From the NCBI GenBank assembly GCA_964016985.1, contig OZ024825.1:34688057-34752056 (forward strand): a DNA stretch of 64,000 bases, written 5' to 3'. Shown here in pieces: positions 58,101 to 64,000 of this stretch. The translations under genes and the position numbers were made by a program. The notes under the pieces are model-generated. The model did no database searches and was not told the origin of the DNA. It saw only the letters and a list, made by a program, of their open reading frames with translations. Source of the stretch: Anodontia alba (lineage: Eukaryota; Mollusca; Bivalvia; Lucinida; Lucinidae). Every line of letters starts with the position of its first letter. The stretch's first letter is position 1.

Positions 58101-58583
58101 AGGTATGCTTTCTCACATTGTGGCTCATTTGGTCTTTTTGCAAGACAAACAGGGCCCAGTTTTTCAAAACTTAACAAAGTTGCTAGCTAACGTGACTATA
58201 ACTTCTATCTTGAAATATGGCAAATACACTGCTATTTTTTGCTGAAAAAATGTGTGTAGATTATTCACATTTTAGCAGCAAAAATATTAATGTATCTGAA
58301 AATACCTTACCTATAACAGTTAATGAGTTTGTCATTAACAAACTCATTAAGCTAATGAGGCTTTGAACAACTGGGCCCTGAACTGTAACTTTTCTTCTGT
58401 CATTACCTGACTACTCATATATCCAACAGCAAAGCAACTAAGGACCCATCCCTGTCCATGCATATCCCACTTGAACTCATCTGTCATGGGTATGATGGCA
58501 ATCGGCATTATTACTCTGTCTGCAGCATTGATAAAATTGGCCACTGAGCAGAGCCATAGTGTGTGTGACGGTTTGTTCAACAT
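33457..58583 (-). CDS. Major-facilitator anion transporter (SLC17/PHT4-like), eight coding exons
   Basis: Minus-strand coding exons in transcript order are 58583-58407, 51631-51472, 42992-42880, 41418-41284, 38811-38607, 36829-36682, 36078-35964 and 33612-33457 (stop TAA 33459-33457). They total 1209 bp and 402 residues. All junctions are GT-AG and phase-consistent. Twelve hydrophobic helices can be counted. Signature segments are ADRVIMPIAI in helix 1, SRVILGLGEG in helix 4, IPCEERSRSFG in the helix 4-5 loop, NWSNYIIMQWLPTYL in helix 7, VADSLI after helix 8, SGHLSNHAEVAPSHAG before helix 11 and GRWFPVF before helix 12. These match the SLC17 and plant PHT4/ANTR anion-transporter pattern. The likely role is proton- or sodium-coupled transport of phosphate or an organic anion across a membrane; substrate and membrane cannot be told. 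An acceptor-like AG at 58607-58606 leaves room for an upstream coding or leader exon, so the start is tentative. Confidence 0.9.
33706..34380. mobile_element. MITE family A split by a SINE
   Basis: Left part aacaggatacacttggttgt with caagggagacaactgc. Right part resumes after about 34,150 with gaatttgctcca / tggagcaaattc and ends gtgaaagtatatctatc. A SINE lies between. Confidence 0.6.
33785..34036 (-). mobile_element. tRNA-derived SINE, diverged
   Basis: ggtcatgtctagtttggtca, actgggcagg, acaactgcctttcttgaatc and a worn tRNA-like head. Confidence 0.7.
34380..34441 (+). repeat. Poly-C tract followed by (AC)n
   Basis: 24 C (34,380-34,403) then about 18 AC units. Confidence 0.95.
34562..34790 (-). 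mobile_element. tRNA-like SINE, third type
   Basis: (gat)n at the left, ggtttaagcctctttcaaca, tacagtcatgagatgaat and B-box-like caggattcaaacc. The same family is at 43,095-43,310. Confidence 0.55.
34996..35239. mobile_element. MITE family B copy 2
   Basis: gggcccagttgttcaaag / ctttgaacaactgggccc ends and central tgtgagtagcttttgca / tgcaaaagctactcaca palindrome. Confidence 0.92.
35610..35895. mobile_element. MITE family E with an iterated palindrome
   Basis: gctccagataagctgctttt at left. The HP1 arm gtactcattggaaccacctc and its complement recur several times between 35,686 and 35,828 instead of once. Confidence 0.85.
35964..36078 (-). CDS. MFS transporter exon 7 (helices 10-11)
   Basis: Acceptor tatttcag; donor gtaagt. 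It encodes FVTISLGLSACNSSG, then HLSNHAEVAPSHAG, the family's conserved S(N)H..I.P..AG segment, and the start of helix 11. It ends in phase 0. Confidence 0.92.
36682..36829 (-). CDS. MFS transporter exon 6 (helices 8-10)
   Basis: Acceptor catttcag; donor gtaagt. It encodes VAGHVADSLITGHKW, the charged turn VRRLM and helix 9 (CIGLVGPAVFILFF). It enters in phase 1 and leaves in phase 2. Confidence 0.9.
36921..37241. mobile_element. pogo-like MITE (family P), TA target, own palindrome
   Basis: cagttgactctcattatctc / ggagagtcgactg ends flanked by TA. Centre gtggaaaagaggagaaatt / aatttctcctcttttccac, unrelated to HP1. Confidence 0.88.
38222..38435. mobile_element. MITE family C copy
   Basis: ctctaagtattgggacagac at one end, caatatttagggttgatacg at the other; HP2 arms cctgatcagatgctgca / ggcatctgatcagggtc. 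Confidence 0.75.
38460..38580. repeat. Hairpin module HP3, diverged
   Basis: cttacatgaaatgtcaa and attattctgggaaaaaaag match HP3; one arm is worn. It lies just downstream of exon 5. Confidence 0.5.
38607..38811 (-). CDS. MFS transporter exon 5 (helices 7-8)
   Basis: Acceptor tttatttcag; donor gtaagt. It encodes VSNHNVQWGEFL, helix 7 with NWSNYIIMQWLPTYL, and helix 8. The 5' part of this exon is duplicated as a broken copy at about 38,999-39,100 in the preceding intron. Confidence 0.92.
38846..39292. mobile_element. Two family E MITEs within a tandem duplication
   Basis: Each begins acatagctccag (38,845 and 39,103) and carries an HP1 hairpin (38,898-38,950; 39,176-39,235). A copy of part of exon 5 lies between them. 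Confidence 0.85.
38999..39100 (-). pseudogene. Broken duplicate of the 5' part of transporter exon 5
   Basis: cagaatggccaatgg-type and ctccccactggacattatga match 38,750-38,850 with few changes. On the minus strand NHNVQWGEFL is followed by a TAG where exon 5 has Trp, and the acceptor tract is altered. Confidence 0.85.
40353..40551. mobile_element. MITE family G copy 6
   Basis: ttaacccttatcctgctga / cagcaggagaagggttaa ends; HP2 arms gatccagatcagatggc / gccatctgatcaggatc. Confidence 0.85.
40549..40930. mobile_element. Two MITEs of family E' (different ends, same hairpin)
   Basis: Ends ttaaggagtatttggtgata / tcaccaaatactcctcctta (second copy 40,758-40,930) are unrelated to family E ends, yet the centre is HP1 (catatgttgtgggtacttat ...). 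The first copy (40,549-40,708) is diverged. Confidence 0.75.
40945..41249 (-). mobile_element. V-SINE-like tRNA-derived SINE with 14-bp target duplication
   Basis: Flanked by atccctctgcatgg on both sides (40,931-40,944 and 41,250-41,263). Minus-strand head cctcggtggctcatttggat with B-box ggttcaaccc; tail caaacaaa. It lies close after the exon 4 donor. Confidence 0.92.
41284..41418 (-). CDS. MFS transporter exon 4 (helix 6 and central loop)
   Basis: Acceptor gatttcag; donor gtaagt. It has 45 whole codons: ICPHLSWRWMFYLFGS and helix 6, then the acidic cytoplasmic loop RENRGSQDEEFVDPPK. A SINE lies 34 bp inside the intron after its donor side. Confidence 0.92.
41436..41647. mobile_element. MITE family G copy 7
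   Basis: HP2 arms ttggcttctgaagaagccaa; right end cagcatgataagggtta. It starts about 18 bp outside the exon 4 acceptor. Confidence 0.85.
41658..41855. mobile_element. MITE family E copy
   Basis: ccatagctccaaataaggca / ctcttaactggagctatg ends; diverged HP1 hairpin. Confidence 0.8.
41905..42060. repeat. Hairpin module HP3, best copy
   Basis: gacatttcatgcaaattgtc / gacaatttgcatgaaatgtc are perfect complements around cctagg, flanked by tatttttccccaaaaa / tctgggaaaaataag. Confidence 0.92.
42088..42395 (-). mobile_element. V-SINE-like SINE with 13-bp target duplication
   Basis: Flanked by ctcaccatgctga (42,075-42,087 and 42,396-42,408); full tRNA-like head at right. Confidence 0.92.
42880..42992 (-). 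CDS. MFS transporter exon 3 (helix 4-5 loop, helix 5)
   Basis: Acceptor ttcttcag; donor gtaagt. It encodes LPTIFHIFSH, then AIPCEERSRSFG, matching the conserved P..ERSRS loop, and helix 5. It is 113 bp, entering in phase 1 and leaving in phase 0. Confidence 0.92.
43079..43310 (-). mobile_element. (GAT)n tract and tRNA-like SINE, third type
   Basis: (ATG/GAT)n at 43,079-43,118 is the likely tail. Head on the minus strand: ccaggtggccaagttgttag and B-box-like aggttcaaatcc. Confidence 0.65.
43467..43905. mobile_element. MITE family G copies 8 and 9
   Basis: Copy 8 43,467-43,678 and copy 9 43,710-43,905 lie in opposite orientation 30 bp apart. Both have HP2 centres; copy 9 has a decayed right arm. 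Confidence 0.85.
43978..44400. mobile_element. Two diverged family E MITEs
   Basis: acatagctctaaataagatg (43,978) and cataactccagataaggaat (44,166) ends; the second has a duplicated right arm (tgcttctaatg twice). Confidence 0.7.
44848..46490. repeat. Satellite-bearing repeat element with about 140-bp units
   Basis: Opens acaagagctgtcgtaggaca and ends tgtacaggcgagctaaaa. Inside, units around accatgaaatataggtcaca, cccaggtgtgacatttatcc and attcaagatataaggcaaaa repeat five to six times between 45,240 and 45,960. Confidence 0.7.
46827..47126 (-). mobile_element. V-SINE-like SINE with target duplication
   Basis: Flanked by acattttgct (46,816-46,825 and 47,127-47,136). Confidence 0.88.
47285..47500. 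mobile_element. MITE family C copy
   Basis: ctgtatttaacctaaatatc at left, caatacttagggttattatg at right; the HP2 centre is worn. Confidence 0.7.
47552..47718. mobile_element. MITE family E copy
   Basis: acatagctccagataaggca at left; hairpin gggtacccaatagaagtgcc / ggcacttctaatgggtaccc; short right end tagagctgg. Confidence 0.8.
48330..49390 (+). repeat. Degenerate tandem repeat of about 165 bp
   Basis: Five to six units around gttttgagatattttgctga, caaggtaaaaatgcc, attacaaagggcc and caagtttcaaggctctagct. It ends near ttctttgaagttgggggcat, an end also seen at 48,325-48,345. Confidence 0.85.
49463..49760. mobile_element. Family E MITE interrupted by a SINE fragment
   Basis: ggtccagataaggtgctttt at left, cccttttatctagcg at right. 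Head-side SINE fragment at 49,537-49,656 (gatctccagttggatgcgca). Confidence 0.65.
50478..50784 (-). mobile_element. V-SINE-like SINE with target duplication
   Basis: Flanked by atagtgcag on both sides (about 50,468 and 50,786); complete tRNA-like head. Confidence 0.9.
51472..51631 (-). CDS. MFS transporter exon 2 (helices 2-4)
   Basis: Acceptor atttacag; donor gtaagt. It encodes IVGASATKKYGGKN, with the G..A..YGGK loop between helices 2 and 3, then helix 3 and helix 4 with the conserved Arg in SRVILGLGEG. It ends in phase 1. Confidence 0.92.
51659..51869. mobile_element. MITE family G copy 10
   Basis: ttaaccctagtcctactgaa / cagcaggacaagggttaa ends and near-perfect HP2 arms. It lies just outside the exon 2 acceptor. 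Confidence 0.88.
52700..53700 (+). repeat. Degenerate tandem repeats with calcitonin-like spacing of ggtcttgatg units
   Basis: Two long units (from about 52,750 and 53,225), each built of shorter ones: gtgaccttgacc, ccaaatatgaatgaaatcca, aagggtcttcaaaatatgag. It ends in acgaacgaacg-type tracts. The word 'calcitonin' in the label carries no functional meaning; this is plain repeat DNA. Confidence 0.7.
53705..53838 (+). repeat. Short tandem repeat of about 29-35 bp
   Basis: Five units of accacatactttgtatgtc and gggggtata variants. Confidence 0.88.
53838..53945 (-). mobile_element. SINE fragment (head only)
   Basis: atatttcatgatcaatctcc through gccaccgaggccgg; the tail half is missing. Confidence 0.8.
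53950..54830 (+). repeat. Degenerate tandem repeat of about 175 bp
   Basis: Five units around ttagaaattaagagatctta, aaaactttgacgcaaa and tgaccttgacctctaggtca. It ends tgtacaggcgagttaaaa, the same end as the 44.8-46.5 kb element. Confidence 0.8.
54934..57000. mobile_element. Repeat element with inverted ends enclosing two tandem arrays
   Basis: Starts gtcgcacctgctgg and ends caagcaggtgcgac, an inverted repeat. It contains an 84-bp duplication (ttattaaataagtttatttc at 54,981 and 55,065), an array of about 150-bp units (55,220-56,320, gtcaaggtcaccaggtcaag) and a second array of about 170-bp units (56,340-56,950, tgacataaatgtcgaactt). Confidence 0.7.
57540..57750. mobile_element. MITE family C copy
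   Basis: acgtatttacccttaatatt at left; HP2 arms accctgatcagacgctg / ggcatctcatctgggt; right end lost. Confidence 0.7.
57900..58125. mobile_element. MITE family H copy
   Basis: aatatgccttcgaacatctg / acatgtgaaggtatgctttc ends; internal gatcagactgtaaattcaca. Confidence 0.6.
58152..58378. mobile_element. MITE family B copy 3, beside transporter exon 1
   Basis: gggcccagtttttcaaa / tttgaacaactgggccc ends; the centre is partly deleted. It lies 28 bp beyond exon 1 in intron 1. Confidence 0.88.
58407..58583 (-). CDS. MFS transporter exon 1 (helix 1, start of helix 2)
   Basis: It starts at ATG 58583 with nine residues before helix 1 and ends at donor gtaatg, phase 0. ADRVIMPIAIIPMTDEFKWD aligns with the first helix and loop of plant anion transporters. 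The frame stays open upstream to a weak acceptor, so an N-terminal extension is possible. Confidence 0.85.
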
Positions 58584-58989
58584 GTTTCTCCAACCATGCT
58601 CTAGTCTGGTTTACAGAAGATCTGTCTCATCTCCTTTTTTAATTTGCTGAAACAGTAAGAGTAAAACCATAATAGACCAGCTGATCAATTTTAAAGTTTT
58701 CAGTGACTAGAAGCAAAATGACATAAAAGAAAGGTAATACTTTTGATCAATGTGCAAAATTTAAATGCATAGTCTGGTCTGAAAGTGGAAGTGGGAATGT
58801 GTGAAGCATAAGGTCAACAGGTATAAAACACGAATTCTGCGAAGGTGGCATCACACCTGCCAGAGCCTGCCAGTATTATAAATGAGCTAAACATCACAAT
58901 TCAAGAAACATGTAAAAGCCATTAAACTGTGAAATGTAGGTCATTGTCACAAAGTGATGCCACAGTGTTTGAGTTCCTGTTAGAGTGTT

Positions 58990-59175
58990 GGCATAGCTAC
59001 AGATAAGAGGAGGTATCCACACAATATTTTTCTAATTTCTCGATGAAAACATATGTTGTGGGTACTCAGAAGCGCCTCGCCGAGCCGCTTCTAATGAGTA
59101 CCCACAACATATGTTTTTGTTGAGAAATAAGAAAGCTATCAGCATTTTTGGTGAAGCCAGATATTCTTAACACCA
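58990..59175. mobile_element. MITE family E copy
   Basis: gcatagctacagataagagg at left; hairpin catatgttgtgggtactcag / gagtacccacaacatatg. Confidence 0.82.
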
Positions 59176-61740
59176 CTGAGATAGAGTTGAGGACTGGTAT
59201 CGTATGTGGGGTGGAAGGGCGTTCCAGTGGATGATTGTCTGAGTGAAAAATGTGAACTTGTAGTAGACTTTCAGGGCAGTGATCTGTCGGTATGCAAAAG
59301 GATGATTCCTTGTAGAGGGACCAGTGTTCTGGATCAGGTAGTCAGAGGCAGGTTAGCCTGAGTCTTCTCTGACGTTTGTGACTTTTCTTTATTTTGATAT
59401 TTACCACTTACCGTCAGAGCAAAGCTATCGAAAAAGCAGAATTTCCCCAGTCAGTCTTGACTGGGCACTTTCAAAGAAAAATTCTGAATATCAACCAGCA
59501 GATAGCAACATTAAATTTTAGAACAAAAGAAACCATTTTCCAATAAATCAAATAATTTGTTTCACGGGAAACTTGCATATGGTAAATGTCCTAAAATTTC
59601 GAACAAAATTAAATAATTTCAGTTCTTGCTGTTCGAAATTTAAGGAATTATGATTTTCTAAAAATTTTAATGTTCGAAATTTTAGGATAGATTCACTCAC
59701 AGCCAAAATTGACCTGGCTATCAGACACTTTCGGACACCCGAAACGACAAAAAAAGGACCTATACAACGAAAGGGTTTTCTTATTTGCTATGTGTGATTG
59801 GTAAACTGAATGTGAAATTGTATGAACTAATAAATTAATACCACATTGATGTTTATTTTCAATTCTAGCCGATTAATTCTATGTCAAATAAATGTTCCTC
59901 ATAACAAAACAATTTTATCCCGTACACTAATTAATCGCCAGATACATTTGACTGGCACTCCGAGAATGTGCCACTTTCTTAAAATAAGCTGGCTTAGTTC
60001 ACTGTCTTCTTACGTAACAATCCTCTTCATTTTACCGCAGTGAGATACACAAGCTGACCACAAATACTTCAAAAAGGTACCGCATGTTTGTTCTTGTTTG
60101 AGCAATTACAGAAACATGAAAGTCCCTTTCATCAAAGATGAAGTGTACAGAATGTGAAAGGCGCAGACTGATTAGAATTTCCGTCGTTTTGAAGCGCAGT
60201 ATTCACACTGCTTGCAGAAATAATGCATTCTGTTGGCAATATGCGTCAACCCAGATCAGACCGCCCTGATACATAGACTGCACGGATACGCATGTTGATC
60301 TTGTCTGTGTTGGTCTTAAATGTCATAACGTTGTTTCTATTGGAAAGGATTCATACATAAACAAACAGAGTGAACAAATGCTTGCGCTAAATGCAGCCTG
60401 ATCAAGATCAAAGATTTTAGCTCTGCACCAAACTGAAATTTATATGCCAAACCTGTAAACTGCTATTTTTGTTTTTAGCAATATTTCTTTCTTTAAAAAG
60501 ATGTACTGTCATTTAGAATTTGGTGGCGGAACAGATTATCTTCTACACCGAAACGAAACTTATTGCAAGAATTATCTGTCATCAATATATACTAATCCTT
60601 TCATTAGATCCATATTCAGGAGAAAATGTCCATTTGCGTGGCATATGTGTAATTCAGATCAGAGTATGAGACTCAGTCTGGTGCAGAATGGTGTCCACTC
60701 AATTGGCTGATTAGGTCATTGGTATACAACACTGTAATACACTAATCACAGTCTCCAGCTAATGCACAGACTGATCACATTTGTAACAAATAATTAGGGT
60801 CATTTTGGCTTGTTGGGGGCCTATTGTCTCTGTTGGACCATTACCTGTTCAAATAGGATGCACTGAGCATATCATGACAATCACGTGGTCAGACAGAAAA
60901 TAATTTGCTGGAGGCATTAATCCACACTACGAAAATAATTTCGGTGTAATTAGTGAAACCTTTGGCATGCTAAATTTAAATATTATCGGCAGATCTTTTC
61001 GAAGGAAACAGTGTACAGACGAGCAGGAACAATCCAGATGCTTGGATGCACATGCTAATTTACAATTTCACGTGTAGCGCTTTCATATTATGTGTGTGTC
61101 ACGCTTTGCAGAAATGATCAGATCAAATTTCGAATTCTGGAATAGCAATAAGACATACGAAGTAGTGATATACACGAACAAATAGCAAATAGTCAGATCA
61201 TACAGCGTGGATCCATAGATTTATCCTGGCCTTTGACTTTCAACTGGAATATTTATCATATCTGCCACAAAGTAACATCAGTTCTAGATCGCCTGCGCAC
61301 AATCTAACCCTAATCATGTGGACATCCATGTGACTGTCGCATGGAAATGGCTAACTATGATGAAATTGTTTTTTTTCTCTCTCTAGTGAATTTTCAGTCA
61401 GTATCTCCTGGGTTTGTATAGTTAAAATACGGTTCCCATGCCATTTATGTACATAAAATTCGTTATGACATTGCTATGTGCATTTAAGTTTTGTGATAGC
61501 TTTCAACTGACTACTACTTTAGTTTCCTGTTCTGTAACGAAAAAAAGAAAAAAAAAAAAAACCCACAAAAACCGGTTACCAAAATTAGAATGTGTCGATA
61601 AAAATTTACCTGAAGAAAGCTGTGTTCGAAATTTTAGAAATCCCCTTTTTGCAAAACTGCTACTGTTCGAGATTTTAGGACATTTCCAGAAATTATTTTG
61701 GGCAAAAATATTAGGTGAGGGAAATTTTAGAGAATTCGAA
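59176..61740. other. No gene recognised upstream of the transporter
   Basis: AT-rich sequence with short open frames only. It may contain the transporter promoter and an upstream exon, but I see no convincing signal. Near 59,580-59,690 and 61,610-61,740 there are repeats of gttcgaaattttagga. Confidence 0.4.
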
Positions 61741-61744
61741 GTTT

Positions 61745-64000
61745 AGGTATATTTGATAACTTCTTTCATACAGGAGGCTGTAGGTAAGTACATTCCCTCT
61801 AAGACAAGAAGATCGGTAGCTTCCGTCTCTTGGATTACATCAGAGATTGGAGGGAATATTCGAAAGAGGAACAAAACTCATGCAAAGGCAAAAAAGACTG
61901 GCAGTAGTAAACTCAGATCTAAGTTTCAGGAACTGAGACAGCAAATCAAAGCTGATATCAAGAAGCAGCATGATTTGTATGTTAACAAATTGGTTTGTGA
62001 CATTAAGGTTAACCCCAAAGACTTCTGTCGGTATACCAACAGACAAAGGAAAGACAATCGGGGTAACCCTCCTCTCAAAAGGAGAAATGGTAGTGGTTTG
62101 GCTGATACTGAGCAGGCTTAGGAGTTCAATGGTCAGTTTACAGATGTATTCTCCAAAACTTCGGAAAATGAGGTCCCTCTACTTGAGAAGTCAGCTGCGC
62201 CTATGAGCGACATTCACATTTCAAATGAAGGTGTTATAAAAATGATGAAAGGTTTAAATCCCTCAAAGGCTTTGGGACCTGATGAAATTCATCCTAGAGT
62301 CCTTAAAGAACTTGCGGTAGAACTTGGTCCTGTATTTGCTCATTTGTTCTAACAATCTCTTGATAAGGGTGAAATCCCCAAGGAATGGTCTTTGGCTAAC
62401 ATCTGTCCACTTTATAAGAAGGGCGACAGAGCTTTACCAAGTAACTATCATCCAGTGTCCTTGACATGTGTTCCTTGCAAGATGCTTGAACACATAGTAT
62501 GTACAAATATTATGGCTCTTGATGAATACAAGCTTCTGTCAGACAGGCAACATGCTTTCAGGAAGAATTGTAGCTGTGAAACTCAGTTGATCGCAGTAAT
62601 AAATGACTGGGCCAAAATTTTGGATGCAGGAGGTCAAGTAGATACATTTATATTGGACTTCGAGAAGGCCTTTGTTTGTTTGTGTTGAGGTTTTACGGCC
62701 CAGTCAACCCAATGGGGTCATGTCGAGCGCGGTCAGTTTACCTAACCACACGTTTACTTGGCAGGCTTAGTCTTCTAAGCGGTTAACCAGTATTGTGCAC
62801 ATTCTTTCGCCAGAAACTGACAACTGCCCTTCTTGAATCAGCGGAAGGGAGAGAATGACCGTAGAAAATATTTCATGATCAATCTCCACGAAAGAATGTT
62901 GCCGACCTCGGCGGGGGTTGAACCCGCGACCTCCTGGTCTCCAGTCGGACGGCGCATCCAACTGAGCCACCGAGGCCGGCAAGAAGGCCTTTGACACTCC
63001 TCCTCATGAACCTCTGAAATGCAAACTCCATGGATATGGCATAAGTGGAAAAACTTCAGTAAGGATTGATTCATTTCTGAGCAATAGGTTTGTAGTCAAT
63101 GGAGCAAAATCTCAATGGGCACCTGTTTTGTCTGGTGCAGGGCACTGTTCTCAGTCCACTGTTGTTTCCTTGTATATAAATGACATCATGGTTGGAATAG
63201 AACCTGAGATTTGTTTGTTCGCTGATGACCGTGTCTGCTAGATTGATAGCACTGAAGACACATCGAAACTCCAAAAGGATATTGATCAACAGGGCAAATG
63301 GGCCAGGAAATGGGGTATGAGGTATGAACTGTAACATTATGCAGCTGACTAGGAAGCAGATAAAAAAAGATCAATGCAGTTTACTCCTTAGAAGAAACAG
63401 TCCTCAAAAATGTGGATAATATTAAACACCTTGGTGTGACAATTTCTAAGGATTTGAAATGGAATACTCATGTAAGCAATGTTTGTACAAAAGCAAACAG
63501 AACTCTTGGTTTCTTAAGACGTAATCTATTGTCATGCCCCCAAGATGTTAAGGAGACAGCATACAAGGGGTTGGTACGAGCAATCCTGGAGTATGTTAGC
63601 CCTGTTTGGGACCCACATGGAATAGTAGTCCAGGAAGAATTGGAAAAGGTTCAGAATTGTGCAGCTAGGTTTGTGACTGGAAACTACAACTTTGAAACTG
63701 GAAGTATGACTAGCATTCTTGAACAGTTACAGTGGGAGTCTCTTCACAAGAGACACAAAGGTAGTAAACTCATATTGCTATTCAAAGATCTGAAAGGTAG
63801 AGCAAGTATACCTTGTGACGACCTTCAACCCCCAAATAAGTGCAGTAGGAATCAGCATCCAATGGCATTTCAAGTGCTGTATGTTAGAACTGACATTTAT
63901 AAGTAGTTTCTTTCCAGACACTATTAGGGTTTGGAATGCACTCCCTGCATCTATAATCTCCTCTGCTGAAAGTTCTGCCGATCCTGTCGCTAGATTTTGA
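61745..64000 (+). pseudogene. Decayed non-LTR retrotransposon reverse transcriptase (CR1/jockey-like)
   Basis: Plus-strand frames read, in order: a basic region before the polymerase (KSKFQELRQQ-like, FCRYTNRQRKD), NPSKALGPDEIHPRVLKELA, PLYKKGDRALPSNYHPVSLT, DRQHAFRKNCSCETQL and TFILDFEKAF. After the SINE come KAFDTPPHEPLKCKLHGYGI, LYINDI, the catalytic FADD box and IKHLGVTISKDLKWNTHV, then LVRAILEYVSPVWDPH and FPDTIRVWNALPASI, with a stop at 63,998-64,000. This order is that of CR1/jockey-type LINEs. In-frame stops (after 62,119, at 62,350 and 63,240), a damaged PQG motif and frameshifts show it is dead. The endonuclease part is missing, as expected for 5' truncation. Confidence 0.9.
62675..62981 (-). 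mobile_element. V-SINE-like SINE inserted in the LINE, 12-bp target duplication
   Basis: agaaggcctttg occurs at 62,663-62,674 and 62,982-62,993. On the minus strand: tRNA-like head (cctcggtggctcagttggat; B box gggttcaacccc), body and a caaacaaa tail. This is the best full-length copy. Molluscan V-SINEs such as RUDI are the likely relatives, by inference. Confidence 0.93.

Overview
The window is animal nuclear DNA: AT-rich, intron-dominated and packed with short non-autonomous transposons. Two multi-exon genes with GT-AG introns can be followed codon by codon across their splice phases. Nothing bacterial, viral or organellar was seen. Three things together suggest a bivalve mollusc, probably a clam-like heterodont: an extracellular Cu/Zn-SOD-like gene of the kind molluscs have expanded, tRNA-derived SINEs resembling molluscan V-SINEs, and dense palindromic MITEs. 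The species is inferred from these signs, not identified.

Positions 1-16,640, plus strand: the last six visible exons of a secreted Cu/Zn superoxide-dismutase-like protein (274 visible residues; the signal-peptide exon lies left of the window). Its Zn site and disulfide are intact, but the Cu ligand equivalent to human SOD1 His120 is Thr and the catalytic Arg143 is Pro, so it is probably not a normal dismutase. A tail of about 100 residues follows the fold, carrying an Asn/Met run and ending in five basic residues.

Positions 16,640-33,456: no gene recognised. This stretch holds a 30-bp minisatellite (22.53-23.58 kb), an hAT DNA transposon with a perfect 8-bp target duplication (26,667-28,086), and many MITEs.

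Positions 33,457-58,583, minus strand: a complete-looking 12-helix major-facilitator transporter gene of the SLC17/plant PHT4 anion-transporter type. It has eight coding exons (402 codons), all joining in phase. Its introns are filled with SINEs, MITEs and satellite-like repeats. Intron 1 (51.6-58.4 kb) contains several tandem arrays.

Positions 58,600-61,740: no gene seen. Positions 61,745-64,000: a decayed non-LTR retrotransposon reverse transcriptase (CR1/jockey-like) interrupted by a SINE with clear target duplications.

The most unusual signal is in the repeats. Three central hairpin modules recur tens of times. Two of them sit in the middle of MITE families whose terminal inverted repeats are unrelated, as if the hairpin were a module exchanged between families or an element in its own right.
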